From Armigeres subalbatus (lineage: Eukaryota > Arthropoda > Insecta > Diptera > Culicidae), in contig NW_026942465.1 of assembly GCF_024139115.2 (NCBI RefSeq), positions 62,001 through 126,000 of the forward strand: a DNA stretch of 64,000 nucleotides, read 5' to 3'. The stretch's first letter is position 1, and every line of letters starts with the position of its first letter. Of this stretch, positions 34,401 to 46,600 are shown in pieces. The notes below the pieces were generated by a model. It saw only the letters and a list, made by a program, of their open reading frames with translations. It was not told the DNA's origin and ran no database searches. The position numbers and the translations under genes are program-made.

Positions 34401-35890
34401 AATTCCTCCGGAAGTTCCTCCAGGAATTCCTCCGGAAGTTCCTCCAGGAATTCCTCCGGAGGTTCCTCCAGGAATTCCTCCGGAAGTTCCCAAGGAATTC
34501 CTCCTGATGTTCCTCCAGGAATTCCTCCGGAAGTTCCTCCAGGAATTCCTCCGGAAGTTCCTCCAGGAATTCCTCCGGAAGTTCCTCCAGGAATTCCTCC
34601 GGAAGTTCCTCCAGGAATTCCTCCGGAAGTTCCTCCAGGAATTCCTCCGGAAGTTCCTCCAGGAATTCCTCCGGAAGTTCCTCCAGGAATTCCTCCGGAA
34701 GTTCCTCCAGGAATTCCTCCGGAAGTTCCTCCAGGAATTCCTCCGGAAGTTCCTCCAGGAATTCCTCCGGAAGTTCCTCCAGGAATTCCTCCGGAAGTTC
34801 CTCCAGGAATTTCTCCGTAAGTTCCTCCAGGAATTCCTCCGGAAGTTCCTCCGGAAGTTCCTTCAGGAATTCCTCCGGAAGTTCCTCCAGGAATTCCTGG
34901 GATGTTCCTCCAGGAATTCCTCCGGAAGTTCTTCCACGAATTCCTCCGGAATTTCTTCAAGGAATTCCTCCGTAAGTTCCTGCAGGAATTCCTCCGTAAG
35001 TTCCTCCAGGAATTCCTCCGTAAGTTCCTCCAGGAATTCCTCCGTAAGTTTCTCCAGGAATTCCTCCGGAAGTTGCTCCAGGAATTCCTCTGGAAGTTCC
35101 TCCAGGAATTCCTCTGGAAGCTCCTCCAGGAATTTCTCTGGAAGTTCCTCCAGTAATTCCTCTGGAAGTTCCTCCAGGAATTCCTCCGGAAGTTCCTCCA
35201 AGAATTCCTCTGGAAATTTCTCCAGGAATTCCTCCGGAAGTTCCTCCGGAAGTTCCTCCAGGAATTCCTCCGGAAGTTCCTCCAGGAATTCCTCCGGAAG
35301 TTCCTCCAGGAATTCCTCCGGAAGTTCCTCCAGGAATTCCTCCGGAAGTTCCTTTTGAAATTCCTCCGGAAGTTCTTCTCAGAATTCCTCCAGAAGTTCC
35401 TCGTGGAATTCCTCCAGAAGTTCCTCCAGGAATTCCTCCGGAAGTTCCTCCTGGAACTAGTCCGGAAGTTCTTTCTGGAATTCCTCCGAAAGTTCTTCCA
35501 GGGATTCCTCCACAAGTTCTTCCAGGAATTCCTCTGGAAGTTCCTTCTGAAATTCCTCCGGAATTTCCTCCTGGAATTCCTCCGGAAGTTCCTCCAGGAA
35601 TCGCTCTAGAAGATCCTCTATGAATTCCTCCGGAAGTTCCTCCAGGAATTCCTCCGGAAGTTCTTCCAGGAATTCCTCCGGAAGCTCCACAAGGAATTTC
35701 TCTAGAAGTTCTCCAGGTTTTCCTCCAGAAGTTACTCCGGAAGCTCCACCAAGAATTCGTCCTCCAGGAATTCCTCCGGAAACTCTTCCAGGAATTTCTC
35801 CGGAAGTCCATCCCAGTAATTCTTCTGGAAGTTCCTTCAAGAATTTCCCCGGAAGTTACTCTAGGAGTTTTTCCAGGAATTTCTCCGATT
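31449..35890. repeat. 24-bp satellite array (about 4.4 kb)
   Basis: About 185 units by length. The unit is made of two related 12-mers, GGAAGTTCCTCC and AGGAATTCCTCC, and contains an EcoRI site (GAATTC) and often TCCGGA. Because 24 is divisible by three and no frame of the unit contains a stop, all six frames are open. Peptide periods are [16 protein letters not shown] and RRNSWRNF on the minus strand, and [16 protein letters not shown] and SSSRNSSG on the plus strand. Frequent 23-bp variants (CTCCGAAGTT) change frame. The 1303- and 671-codon frames here are repeat artefacts. The left (to 32470) and right (from 34860) margins are more diverged. Confidence 0.96.
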
Positions 35891-36459
35891 CATTTATGAC
35901 GGCGGTGGCGGCGTGAAAAAAACGTCGGTGGTGGCGCACAGGTCTATTTCTCAGCCAAAAAATCAACTACTCTGATGAAAATAAAAATTTGATTCAAAAT
36001 AATTACTTTCATTCATTCGCAGGCGGCATTGCCAATTAAATCAACAATGGTGCTGATATCCATTTAAGATTGAAAAATTGCACCGTATTATAACATGTAA
36101 ATGTTTTTAAAAAGTACGTAAAAAATAATTTTCAAAAAAATACTTCAAAAACATTATTTTGTACTTTGGTTTTCATTTTTTGAGAAATTACATTATTAAA
36201 CATGACTTAAACTTGGAGCCAAAACATTAAATAATTTGTCGTTGACGTATTAGCAGGGTTACTGCTTCTTGACTTGTTTCTTATTTTTTTGATGTTTTTT
36301 CAGCATTAAGCACGCATGTTAGCAAAAAAGAAGCAATGAAATTGAGGCTGTATTTCTTTGTTTGGCGATAAGATGAATATATCTACAAAATATTCCATTT
36401 CAATGCATCGCAACACAATTACTTTTCGTGTAAATTTCAAAATCTTTTTCTAACTGTGA
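35891..36459. other. AT-rich sequence, nothing recognised
   Basis: Apart from a short GGCGGTGGCGGC block at 35900-35940, no feature was found. Confidence 0.5.
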
Positions 36460-36530
36460 TATAGACCCAATGCGACTTTCATGTACTGCAAAGACCACTC
36501 CGGCCTTAGTCTGAATAGGTCTGAATAAAT
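36460..36530 (+). mobile_element. RTE-like 3'-end fragment
   Basis: The plus strand reads GACCACTCCGGCCTTAGTCTG, then AATAGGTCTGAATAAATAAA. The minus strand of copies B and C ends in the same way (CCACTTCGGCCTTAGTCTGA then ATAAATAAAT). This is a 5'-truncated insertion of only some 70 bases, or the surviving end of an older one. Confidence 0.65.
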
Positions 36531-39500
36531 AAATTATGCCGACGAAAAAAAATTGTGTGCATTTAGATGTCATTTTAAGGCAAAAGTAAAAACACACAAA
36601 TCTCTCCTCTAAATCTTCATTGATTCATCGAAACGGAATTGTGGTAATTTTTATCTGAGATACTTTTGAAAATAGTTCTAAATAATACAAACAGATCTAA
36701 ATAATACACGCAGTTAATGGATATGTGGATAGATCCATAGCAGAAGATGAAAAAGAAAAATGTATCAGGACGGTAAATACTTCACACTTAACGTTATCCT
36801 AAGTTAATTTTTGGATACAATCTTCTAGATTTATTTTGAAAAATTCATTACAAATAGGTAATACAAAATGGTACAAAATATTATAATGTACAGCCATTGT
36901 TAATGTTTCTTTGGAGCTCATTTTCGGAATTATAATTTATGTGTTTGTTAGCCGGCTTCAAACAATCAAAAACAAAATCGAAACATAGGTCATAAAACCA
37001 CACTGTGGCGCGTTCAACTCTCCATCACTGCAGAGTTTTCTTCGTTGAACCGGCCATCGTCATCCCTTCTCGTTGAACTGTTTGCAACAAGTTTGGGTTA
37101 TTTTCTGACAACAATCGTTCCATCGTTCAAATGGTACCTGATCTGAATACGAAAACGTCGGCTTGCAAATGAGCGGTCCTCAGCCAGAATGTAGGAACGG
37201 GTTGGAACGGGGTGGAACCGACCGTCGGACGTGATCCAAAATCGGAGAACCATGTTCGCCCTCTTGTTGGAACAACTCTCTGCATAAACTAGACAGAGAA
37301 GACACCATAGCAGAACTTAGTTCGATATCAGGGTATGTGATATGAGATTTTTTTGGGGAAAAAACGAGATTTAGAATATTAGTCTATAAGGCCCAGTTAC
37401 CATTTCAGTCTTGTAGTCATGATGAGATAATGAAGGAAAGGGCCGACATGCAATAATTTAGCAAATTCAGCAATAATACTCAAATGTTACCTGTTTTCGC
37501 GGGTATTTTTACCTCAGCTGAGCTGACGATTATTAATCTGCGTTAGTTGAAGCCGTCCCGAATTTGTTAAAAATGCTTCCACTTTTATTTTGTCAACCTT
37601 TGCATGTCGTATTTTTAATTTTATTCTCGTTTTAGTGAACAAGTTTTGAGTTTCTTTTGGGAGGAAAACATTAATTCACAAGGAAAAGTTGCATGAGATC
37701 TCCAACTTCCATATTCTCTGTAAGGCAACTTTTAATAAAATACGGTGCCTTTCCTTTAATACTTTAATCACAAAATCAAAGGAATTACTTGTCACGCATC
37801 ACCTCAATTTTGAAAAGATGCAGCCAAAGAACGTGCTGGCCGTCGTCATTGTAGTTGTCGGCGGCAATGCGCGAATTTTAATTTCCTCTGTTGTTTCGAA
37901 GATGCGCTTTGCTTGTTAAGCTTTTATGTTGGAACAGTGTGGGACGACGGCGTGATCTCCAAGAGGTAGGGGGTGGGAGTTAATGGAACGAAGAACCGTT
38001 TGCTGCGTCGAATCATCCACCTTCGCAAGCTGCAAGTTGTTTTGCGATGGACATGTGTATGATGTGAGGTGCGGATGATGAATCACCCTCATGGAATGGG
38101 TTGGAATGCGAAAATTATATGAATTACTTGTTTGAAAAACTACACGCAAACTACACAGTCCTTTTTTCAAAATTTTGAATATTTCATCCAATGCTGTATA
38201 CGCAATCGTAAACATATTTAGCATGTGAAGTTACGAACATTTCCTTAATCGGAACAGATTATATTTCCAAGTGCAGGAGATGAACCAGCCAAGGTCCGAA
38301 AGTCAATGATAAAAAACAATGATAATAATTTTCAAGAAAAAATCACGATTTTGAAGGAAACTCACCTTATCTAACTTTTGCCGTATACATCTGTGGAGTT
38401 AATAGAATAAGATCTTGTAAATATGAAGCGGACAGCTATAGGGTGATAAACCAGACAGAAATTGAGGATCGTACAAAATGCTAATAAAGTTTCCCGAGAC
38501 GTTTTCAATGAATTTTTGAACAGGGATTCGAGGTTTTGTATGGAACTCATAATATGGAAAATCTCACATAATTTCTCAAATAATCCATACTTTTTTTGGT
38601 TTTAAATTTGAGAGTATCTTTGAATAAATAAATAAATCCTGTGATCACGTCACGTTGCGTTCAGGTCTTTGCCTCATCCAGTTGATACGTGTGGGGTCAG
38701 CCGGTCAACGAAGACAGTATGGACGCCGCACTGACCGACGACGGACGTGACTCAACTCCAACAGTCAGAAACGAGAAGCACAGCCTGCGTGGCGGTTTCG
38801 TCTTTTGATATAAGAGTGCGTTATTTTGGTCATTATAATTTCAAAGTAATTCAGAAACAGAATCCGGGATCAAGCTTCGTGCGTGAGTAGAATCCCTAAT
38901 GAGGAGGATGATATTGGTAACTGCGCAAAAGATTTGGACATTTGATAGGACATTTGTTATTGATGATACTTAAATTTACCTCCATAAGTTGAGTCACTGT
39001 CAGAATAATTTTATAATATAATTAACGTAGATAAATGTCGCTTGTTGGTATATTTTCTGGCAACTCTGTGAGACATTTGCATAAGCAATATATTTCCCTC
39101 ATCAAGAATTCATTATTGATTTAAATGTCACTCTACCTTAAGGCTTTATAATGATTTTGTGACCCTACTTAGACTAACTTAGTTATATAGTTCTGTGGTT
39201 TCAATAATCAAATTTTACGCGTATTCTGTATCGTATTACGCTCAAAGCCACAAACAAGTGAAAATCAAAAGAAAACATTATTTGCATGCAACCAGCCTCA
39301 ACAACGTAACGGCAGCATCCCAGAAGTCCGACTTTAATGCCTTCTTGACACGAACGCCGCCGTCGCGTCATTTTAGCTGCAGCAGTTCGTCGTCCCAGTT
39401 CCAGTTCCACCAGCCAGCAGCAGCCAGGTGAGCCGGTAGGCCGTTCGATTTTCACTCACTCAACCATCATCCACCGTTGTTTGTTACTCGTTCGCCACAC

Positions 39501-40105
39501 GAGTCTGGCCGACAATCGGCTTCTGGTGTTAAGTGTGTTCCCGGCTGATGGGACCGTCCTTCGGGGGCCCCGGAGCGATCGATGAAGCTGCTGATGCTGA
39601 TGGAGGAGATCTTGCGCGATTCTGTGAGGCCGGTGTTGTATATGTACATAGGTGGTCATTAGGAAGCAAGGTATAATTTATATGGCTACCGAAGAGATCT
39701 GATCGCAAAACCGATTCTCTAAGGATTTGTTTATTTATTTTTATATGCGTCCAATAAACTGTTTAGCACAAATGTATAGTGTTGTCATCTGATTGCTCAG
39801 TGGAAAGTTTAGAGGACGAAAGCCAAAATTCATAACAGATACTGGCGGGGCCAGAGTTCTGGTAATGGTGGGGCACCAGCATTTTTGGCGTAATTGGGTT
39901 CATTTATAATTTGGCGTCAGTAGTAAGAATTATAATTGGAGGCGTAAATCAATTAAAAAATGTCAAGCAGTTGCAAGTCAAGTTAAATGTCAAGAAATGT
40001 TAGTGCGTTTTATCGCAATTGAAAAGGTCACTAAGATTATTTAGGAACATTTTTCCAAAAATTTCCAATTCCTGCGTGATAATGGATAGTAGAAGCATAA
40101 ATACT
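36531..40105. other. Unassigned sequence, possibly single-copy
   Basis: Blocks at 36990-37310, 37900-38110, 38640-38900 and 39320-39660 are GC-richer, separated by AT-rich DNA. Open frames there are short and lack domains. A possible splice donor CAGGTGAGC lies at 39424-39432. A candidate core promoter is listed separately. I see no repeat shared with other parts of the window. Confidence 0.4.
38809..38888 (+). promoter_or_regulatory. Candidate core promoter with short first exon, weak
   Basis: A TATA box (TATAAG, 38809-38814) is followed about 30 bases later by TCAAAG, and then by a donor-like GTGAGT at 38883-38888. The upstream 150 bases are GC-rich. The arrangement is possible for an insect gene but occurs by chance often. 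Confidence 0.15.
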
Positions 40106-40110
40106 AGAAC

Positions 40111-42411
40111 CACGGTGCTCCCCTGACCGTTATCAACAAAAAAAATTCTCCATCAAAACTAATACCCGGAGCTGAATTCTGGGGCTATACTGCATCTCTG
40201 GGCGAAATTTGAAAAAAATCGTAGGGCCCGTTTTGGAGTTACGCCCTTTTTAAGACGTAACTGTATGATATCGAAGAAAATCAATATAATATCTCGTCTT
40301 ATGCATATTTCTCAACTTCCATTGAGTCGTCAACAATAAAAGTACACCCGATTTTTTTTTACACGGAGGATGCGTTCCGCGTAAAAAAAGTTTTCAGTTC
40401 AAAATTTGAAAATCCATGTTAAAAAAAAGTATAATTTCTCGACGAATCATGCAAAATGGAGCAACTTTGCAAAAATTTTGTATGGGATTTTTTTACACAG
40501 CCGTGTACAAAAAATCCGTGTAAAAACAGAATCGGGTGTAGTTTGCTGATATACCAGTTGCATACTGCAATGATGTACCAGCTTTGATTCAATGTATTAA
40601 AAACAGTAGACTTATCCTTGACGAAAATTTGTTTATTAAAAATGGTATCGAATTAAATAATTTTAGATCAAACCAAAATTTCAAAACCTGGCGACAATCG
40701 GCTACAAGTGCTGTCTTTGTATCCACACTTATTACCTGGAAAATTCGAAGCGTATTTATATGGGACAGCTTGTTAAATTGAACGATTTTGAGTACATTAT
40801 CGCAGGTGACCTTAAGATTATAAACCTGATAATAGGAATAATGACTAATTGCGAGGCCGAGAAAAACTTGAGAGCGGCATTTCCAGGACTATCGTAAATA
40901 TTCAGCTACTAATAAAAATTGAAAAAGTCGGGCATGCTGCGAAAAAGACAAGAACAGTGATGCTATATTGATGAAGTGTCCTCCTCTTTTAATCCATGTG
41001 AACACTCTTTGTTCGTTAACGTTACATAAAAGCAGTGTTTAAACGAACTGGGCAGATTTATGGGTTTATGGTGTAGAGTTATGTCTGACACCTCAAAGGT
41101 GTCTTGAGCGGCTTCACTGAGCATACCACGATCTTCTCGATGCTGCGCACATTTAATAAAATAATGCGGATTTGAGAAAGTTTGTTGACGTATGTATGGA
41201 TGAAGCTTTAGTAAAGAACAGATGGGTTACTGCTCCTTGAATGCATGTACCCATACCAATATCAATCAAAAACATAGAATGGAAGGGCAAATTACGTTGC
41301 TCTCATTTTTGTTATTTTTTTTCAGCAGTAAGCATACACGAGAGCATTGCAAATGACGTATCAAGTCGAAATCAATAACTTTTATATAGAATAACTTTTG
41401 TCACAATTGTGTTTTTATATACACAAGTAGACCTTAATGGACCTTAAAACTTTTTTCTAATATGTCATTTCTCTAAATTTAAAATTGTTGCCATTATCGG
41501 AGCATGTTATTAATAGTGGTACAATGTGAATGACATCTGTGGTTTTTGTTTAAAGGTTTTGAAGCATTTTCAAAATGTTTGCAACTCCTCATATAAACCT
41601 TCACCTGGATTCTATGTCGCAATTGATAAGTTCGTTGTCTCATATCATATCACAAAGTTTCATATAGAAGGATTTTTTATACATTCGGCCATGGGCAACG
41701 ATGGCACAATGAGCATATATCGGCATATACGCCGAAGTTGTATAAAGCCCATCTATTGCGAGCCTAAATTTATTGTGAAATGAAGATATGTGTGTATTTG
41801 ATATAGTCTATTTAATTTAAACATAAATAAAAAGGGTTAATCATACGTAGTTGGCTAGAATTGAATGTAGAGATGAAGCCAATCTTATTTTTAAATGTTC
41901 TTAGACAAACCTCATATTACTTATCGTCAAATTCAACAATTTTGTATATAATTCTAATGGCTGTAACAAAAAAAAAACCTTTTTTATCGCTGACGACGCC
42001 TTGGAAGTTGAGAAGTACACATACACAAGTACACATGTTATACACAGAATTCTGTTTTTCACACGATTTTGTTTCGGTCGTATTTTGATTGGCTTTAATT
42101 TATGACCAAAATCCATGCAACATGTTCCTAAAACCGCTAATAAACCAGAGAAAAGTCAGATGGTTATTTATATACGATAAACATTTTAGATGGGGATAGG
42201 AAGTTACAAAATTTAGATCGTGTTGAAACTGAATCCTGTGCATTTCTTCGATATATATCAGTTACGTCTTAAAAAGGGCGTAACTCCAAAACGGGCCCTA
42301 CGATTTTTTTCAAATTTCGTCCAGAGATGCAGTATAGCCCCAGAATTCAGCTCCGGGTATTAGTTTTGATGGAGAATTTTTTTTGTTAATAACGGTCAGG
42401 GGAGCACCGTG
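40111..42411. mobile_element. Transib-like non-autonomous element (2301 bp)
   Basis: Inverted repeats of about 168 bp (40111-40279 and 42243-42411) match with only a few differences and start CACGGTGCTCCCCTGACCG. AGAAC is repeated at 40106-40110 and 42412-42416. A CAC(N)GTG terminal heptamer with a 5-bp duplication is characteristic of Transib elements, the relatives of RAG1. The interior has no transposase, only short AT-rich frames (40584-40781, 41526-41783 and 41861-42088), so it would depend on an enzyme elsewhere. A hAT element with a short duplication is an alternative. Confidence 0.6.
40345..40538. mobile_element. TA-flanked MITE (194 bp) inside the Transib-like element
   Basis: Starts CACCCGATTTTTTTTTACAC and ends with the complement of CACCCGATTCTGTTTTTACA, flanked by TA (40343-40344 and 40539-40540). 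Internal CCGTGTA motifs repeat near both ends. Confidence 0.75.
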
Positions 42412-42519
42412 AGAACGCTAGTGGCGCTGTAGCTATTTAAATTATTTTGCTAAATTATGCTGCAACAAGTTTCAATTGGCCATAATTTATGCATTATCAT
42501 TATCTTCAAGAGTATCTTT

Positions 42520-43640
42520 GTACAGTCCTTCAAGAACTCTTTCGAAAATTCATCTATGAATTACCCCAGAAAATCCTCCGAAAATAACTTTGGAAGAAAG
42601 AGATTTCAAGAAAATTTCTAAAGTTTCTTCGGAAAATACTTTACGAAATCTTTTAGGAATTTCTTCAGAAATTCTTTTGGTCACTCCAATGGATCCTTCC
42701 TTCAATGGATGAATCCTTCAGATATTCCGTTATGAATATCTACAACAATTGCTTCAGGAATACCTTCGAAAAATGCCTTAGGAGAAATCCTTCGTAAATT
42801 TCTTTAAAAGTTCCTTTTGGAATTTGTTTGGAACTTGATTTCTTCAGGATATGTCTTAGGAAACCCTTCAGAAATTCTTTTGAGAAGTCTAACAGGAATA
42901 ACTAAGAAATTTACGCTAAAATTCTCTGGAAAGGCCTTTGTAAATTTCTCCGGAAATTCCATAGAAATTTTCTCCAGGAAATCCTTCGGAAATCCCGTTA
43001 GTGAAGCCACACAGGATTTCCTCCCGAAATTCATGCTGTAATTATTCCGGAAACTTTGTAGGAATATTTTTTTCAGGAAATTAATTGAATAATGGAATAG
43101 GAAATACTGAAGGATTTTTCGGAACAGTTTCTAACGGAGGTTTTGAAGGAATTTCCAGATGAAGTTTCCGACAGAACTCTTATAGTAATTTCCGAATTAT
43201 TCTTATTCTTTTTGAATCAATTTCTGAAGTGATTTCCGAAACTTTTTCAAAGGAATATTCAATGGTTTGAGAGTAAATAAATTTCTGGAGAAATGTCCGA
43301 AGGAATTCCTAAAAAAATCGAAAAAAAATCCTGGATGATGTTCTATTGAAATTACGAAGCGATTTTTAAGGAATTATTGGAATTACTTCAAGAGCAAGAA
43401 GAGAAGCTCTCAGACGATTTTTTTAAATGTTTCCCTATAGAAAAGTTTGAAGGAATAACTTGACGCATTTCTAAACCAAATTCTAGATCTTCTAAGTGGT
43501 TTCCTGATACTTTGCCAAAAGAATCCCTGAAATAAACTCCGAAGGAATTCTCAGAGGAATGTACAGAGAAATTTAAAAATTTCAGAAATTTCTTCAGGAT
43601 ATTTTAAAGAGATTCGTTCGGAATTTCCTGAAAGGAATTC
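42520..43640. repeat. Strongly diverged 24-bp-type satellite, opposed arms
   Basis: Units such as TTCCTTCAGAAATTCTTT run in one direction to about 43050. Complement-type units such as GAAGGAATTTCCAGA follow to about 43640. It resembles the arrays at 6385-7215 and 31449-35890 but is much older by divergence. The next satellite begins directly beyond. Confidence 0.65.
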
Positions 43641-43689
43641 CTGCGAAATAACGGAATAACGGAATAACGGAATGGAACACATAGAAGAA

Positions 43690-46600
43690 TATAGGGGGCT
43701 TCCAAGCCTCTTCAAAGGAGGCTTCCGGGCCTCTTGAAAGGAGGCTTCCGGGCCTCTTGAAAAGAGGCTTCCGGGCCTCTTGAAAGGAGGCTTCCGGGCC
43801 TCTTGAAAGAAGGCTTCCGGGCCTCTTGAAAGGAGGCTTCCGGGCCTCTTGAAAGAAGACTTCCGGGCCTCTTGAAAGGAGGCTTCCGGGCCTCTTGAAA
43901 AGAGGCTTCCGGGCCTCTTGAAAGGAGGCTTCCGGGCCTCTTGAAAGGAGACTTCCGGGCCTCTTGAAAGGAGGCTTCCGGGCCTCTTGAAAGGAGGCTT
44001 CCGGGCCTCTTGAAAGGAGGCTTCCGGGCCTCTTGAAAGGAGGCTTCCAGGCCTCTTGAAAGGAGGCTTCCGGGCCTCTTGAAAGGAGGCTTCCGGGCCT
44101 CTTGAAAGGAGGCTTCCGGGCCTCTTGAAAGGAGGCTTCCGGGCCTCTTGAAAGGAGGCTTCCGGGCCTCTTGAAGGGGGCTTCCGGGCCTCTTGAAAGG
44201 AGGCTTCTGGGCCTCTTGAAAGGAGGCTTCCGGGCCTCTTGAAAGGAGGCTTCCGGGCCTCTTGAAAGGAGGCTTCCGGGCCTCTTGAAAGGAGGCTTCC
44301 GGGCCTCTTGAAAGGAGGCTTCCGGGCCTCTTGAAAGGAGGCTGGGAGGCCTCTTGAAAGGAGGCTTCCGGGCGTCTTGAAAGGAGGCTCGGGCCTCTTG
44401 AAAGGAGGCTTCCGGGCCTCTTGAAAGGAGGCTTCCGGGCCTCTTGAAAGGAGGCTTCCGGGCCTCTTGAAAGGAGGCGTACGGACCTCTGGAGGGGAGG
44501 CGTCCAGGCCTCGGGAGAGGAGGCGTCCGGGCCTCATGAAAGGAGGCTTCCGGGCCTCTTGAAAGGAGGCTTCCGGGCCTCTTGAAAGGAGGCTTCCGGG
44601 CCTCCGGAAAGGAGGCTTCCGGGCCGCTTGAAAGGAGGCTTCCGGGCCTCGTGAAAGGAGGCGTCCGGGCCTCTGGAAAGGAGGCTTCGGGCCTCTTGAA
44701 AGGAGGCCTGGCCTCTTGAAAGGAGGCTTCCGGGCCTCTTGAAAGGAGGCTTCCGGGCCTCTTGAAAGGAGGCTTCCGAGCCTCATGAAAGGAGGCTTCC
44801 GGGCCTCCGGGACTCTTGAAAGGAGGCTTCCGGGCCTCCGGGACTCTTGAAAGGAGGCTTCCGGGCCTCTTGAAAGAAGGCTTCCGGGCCTCTTGAAAGG
44901 AGGCTTCCGGGCCTCTTGAAAAGAGGCTTCCGGCCCCCGGGCCTCTTGAAAAGAGGCTTCCGGCCCCCGGGCCTCTTGAAAGGAGGCTTCCGAGCCTCTT
45001 GAAAGGAGGCTTCCGAGCCTCTTGAAAGGAGGCTTCCGAGCCTCTTGAAAGGAGGCTTCCGAGCCTCTTGAAGGGAGGCTTCCGAGCCTCTGGAAAGGAG
45101 GCTTCCGAGCCTCTTGAAAGGAGGCTTCCGAGCCTCTGGAAAGGTGGCTTCCGAGCCTCTTGAAAGGAGGCCTGAGCCTCTTGAAAGGAGGCTTGAGGCC
45201 TCTTGAAAGGAGGCTTCCAGGCCTCTTGAAAGGAGGCTTCTGAGCCTCTTGAAAGGAGGCCTGAGCCTCTTGAAAGGAGGCTTCCTGAGCCTCTTGAAAG
45301 GAGGCTCTGAGCCTCTTGAAAGGAGGCTTCCAGGCCTCTTGAAAGGAGGCTGAGCCTCTTGAAAGGAGGCTTCCAGGCCTCTTGAAAGGAGGCTTCTGAG
45401 CCTCTTGAAAGGAGGCTTCCTGAGCCTCTTGAAAGGAGGCTTCCAGGCCTCTTGAAAGGAGGCTTTGAGCCTCTTGAAAGGGAGGCCTGAGCCTCTTGAA
45501 AGGAGGCCTGAGCCTCTTGAAAGGAGGCTTCTGAGCCTCTTGAAAGGAGGCTTCCAGGCATCTTGAAAGGAGGCTTCCAGGCCTCTTGAAAGGAGGCTCT
45601 GAGCCTCTTGAAAGGAGGCTCTGGGCCTCTTGAAAGGAGGCTTCCAGGCCTCTTGAAAGGAGGCCGAGGCCTCTTGAAGGAGGCTTGAGCCTCTTGAAAG
45701 GAGGGCTTCTGAGCCTCTTGAAAGGAGGGCTTCCTGAGGCCTCTTGAAAGGAGCCTGAGCCTCTTGAAAGGAGGCTTGAGGCCTCTTGAAGGAGGCTTCG
45801 AGGCCTCTTGAAAGGAGGCCTGAGCCTCTTGAAAGGAGGCTTCTGAGCCTCTTGAAAGGAGGCTTCTGAGCCTCTTGAAGGCTTCCTGAGCCTCTTGAAA
45901 GGAAGCCTGAGCCTCTTGAAAGGAGGCTTGAGCCTCTTGAAAGGAGGCTTCCAGGCCTCTTGAAAGGAGGCTTGAGCCTCTTGAAAGGAGGCTTGAGCCT
46001 CTTGAAAGGAGGCTTCTGAGCCTCTTGAAAGGAGGCTGGAGCCTCTTGAAAGGAGGCTTCTGAGCCTCTTGAAAGGAGGCTTCTGAGCCTCTTGAAAGGA
46101 GGCTCTGAGCTCTCTTGAAAGGAGGCTTCTGAGCCTCTTGAAAGGAGGCTTCTGAGCCTCTGAAAGGAGGCTTCTGAGCCTCTTGAAAGGAGGCTTCTGA
46201 GCCTCTTGAAAGGAGGCTTGAGCCTCTTGAAAGGAGGCTTCTGAGCCTCTTGAAAGGAGGCTCTGAGCTCTTGAAAGGAGGCTTCCAGGCCTCTTGAAAG
46301 GAGGCTCTGAGCCTCTTGAAAGGAGGCTTCTGAGCCTCTTGAAAGGAGGCTCTGAGCCTCTTGAAAGGAGGCTCTGAGCCTCTTCAAAGAGGCTTCCTGA
46401 GCCTCTTGAAAGGAGGCTTCCAGGCCTCTTGAAAGGAGGCTCTGAGCCTCTTGAAAGGAGGCTCTGAGCCTCTTGAAAGGAGGCTCTGAGCCTCTTGAAA
46501 GGAAGCTTCCAGGCCTCTTGAAGGAGGCTTCCAGGCCTCTTGAAAGGAGGCTCTGAGCCTCTGGAAAGGAGCCTTCTGAGCCTCTTGAAAGGAGGCTTCC

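Noticed and set aside
31604..35515. 1303-codon open frame (and 671-, 284- and 283-codon frames) as collagen- or elastin-like genes
   Set aside because: The 24-bp unit is free of stops in all six frames, frames switch at 23-bp variants, and no start context, splice sites or non-repeat domain are present.
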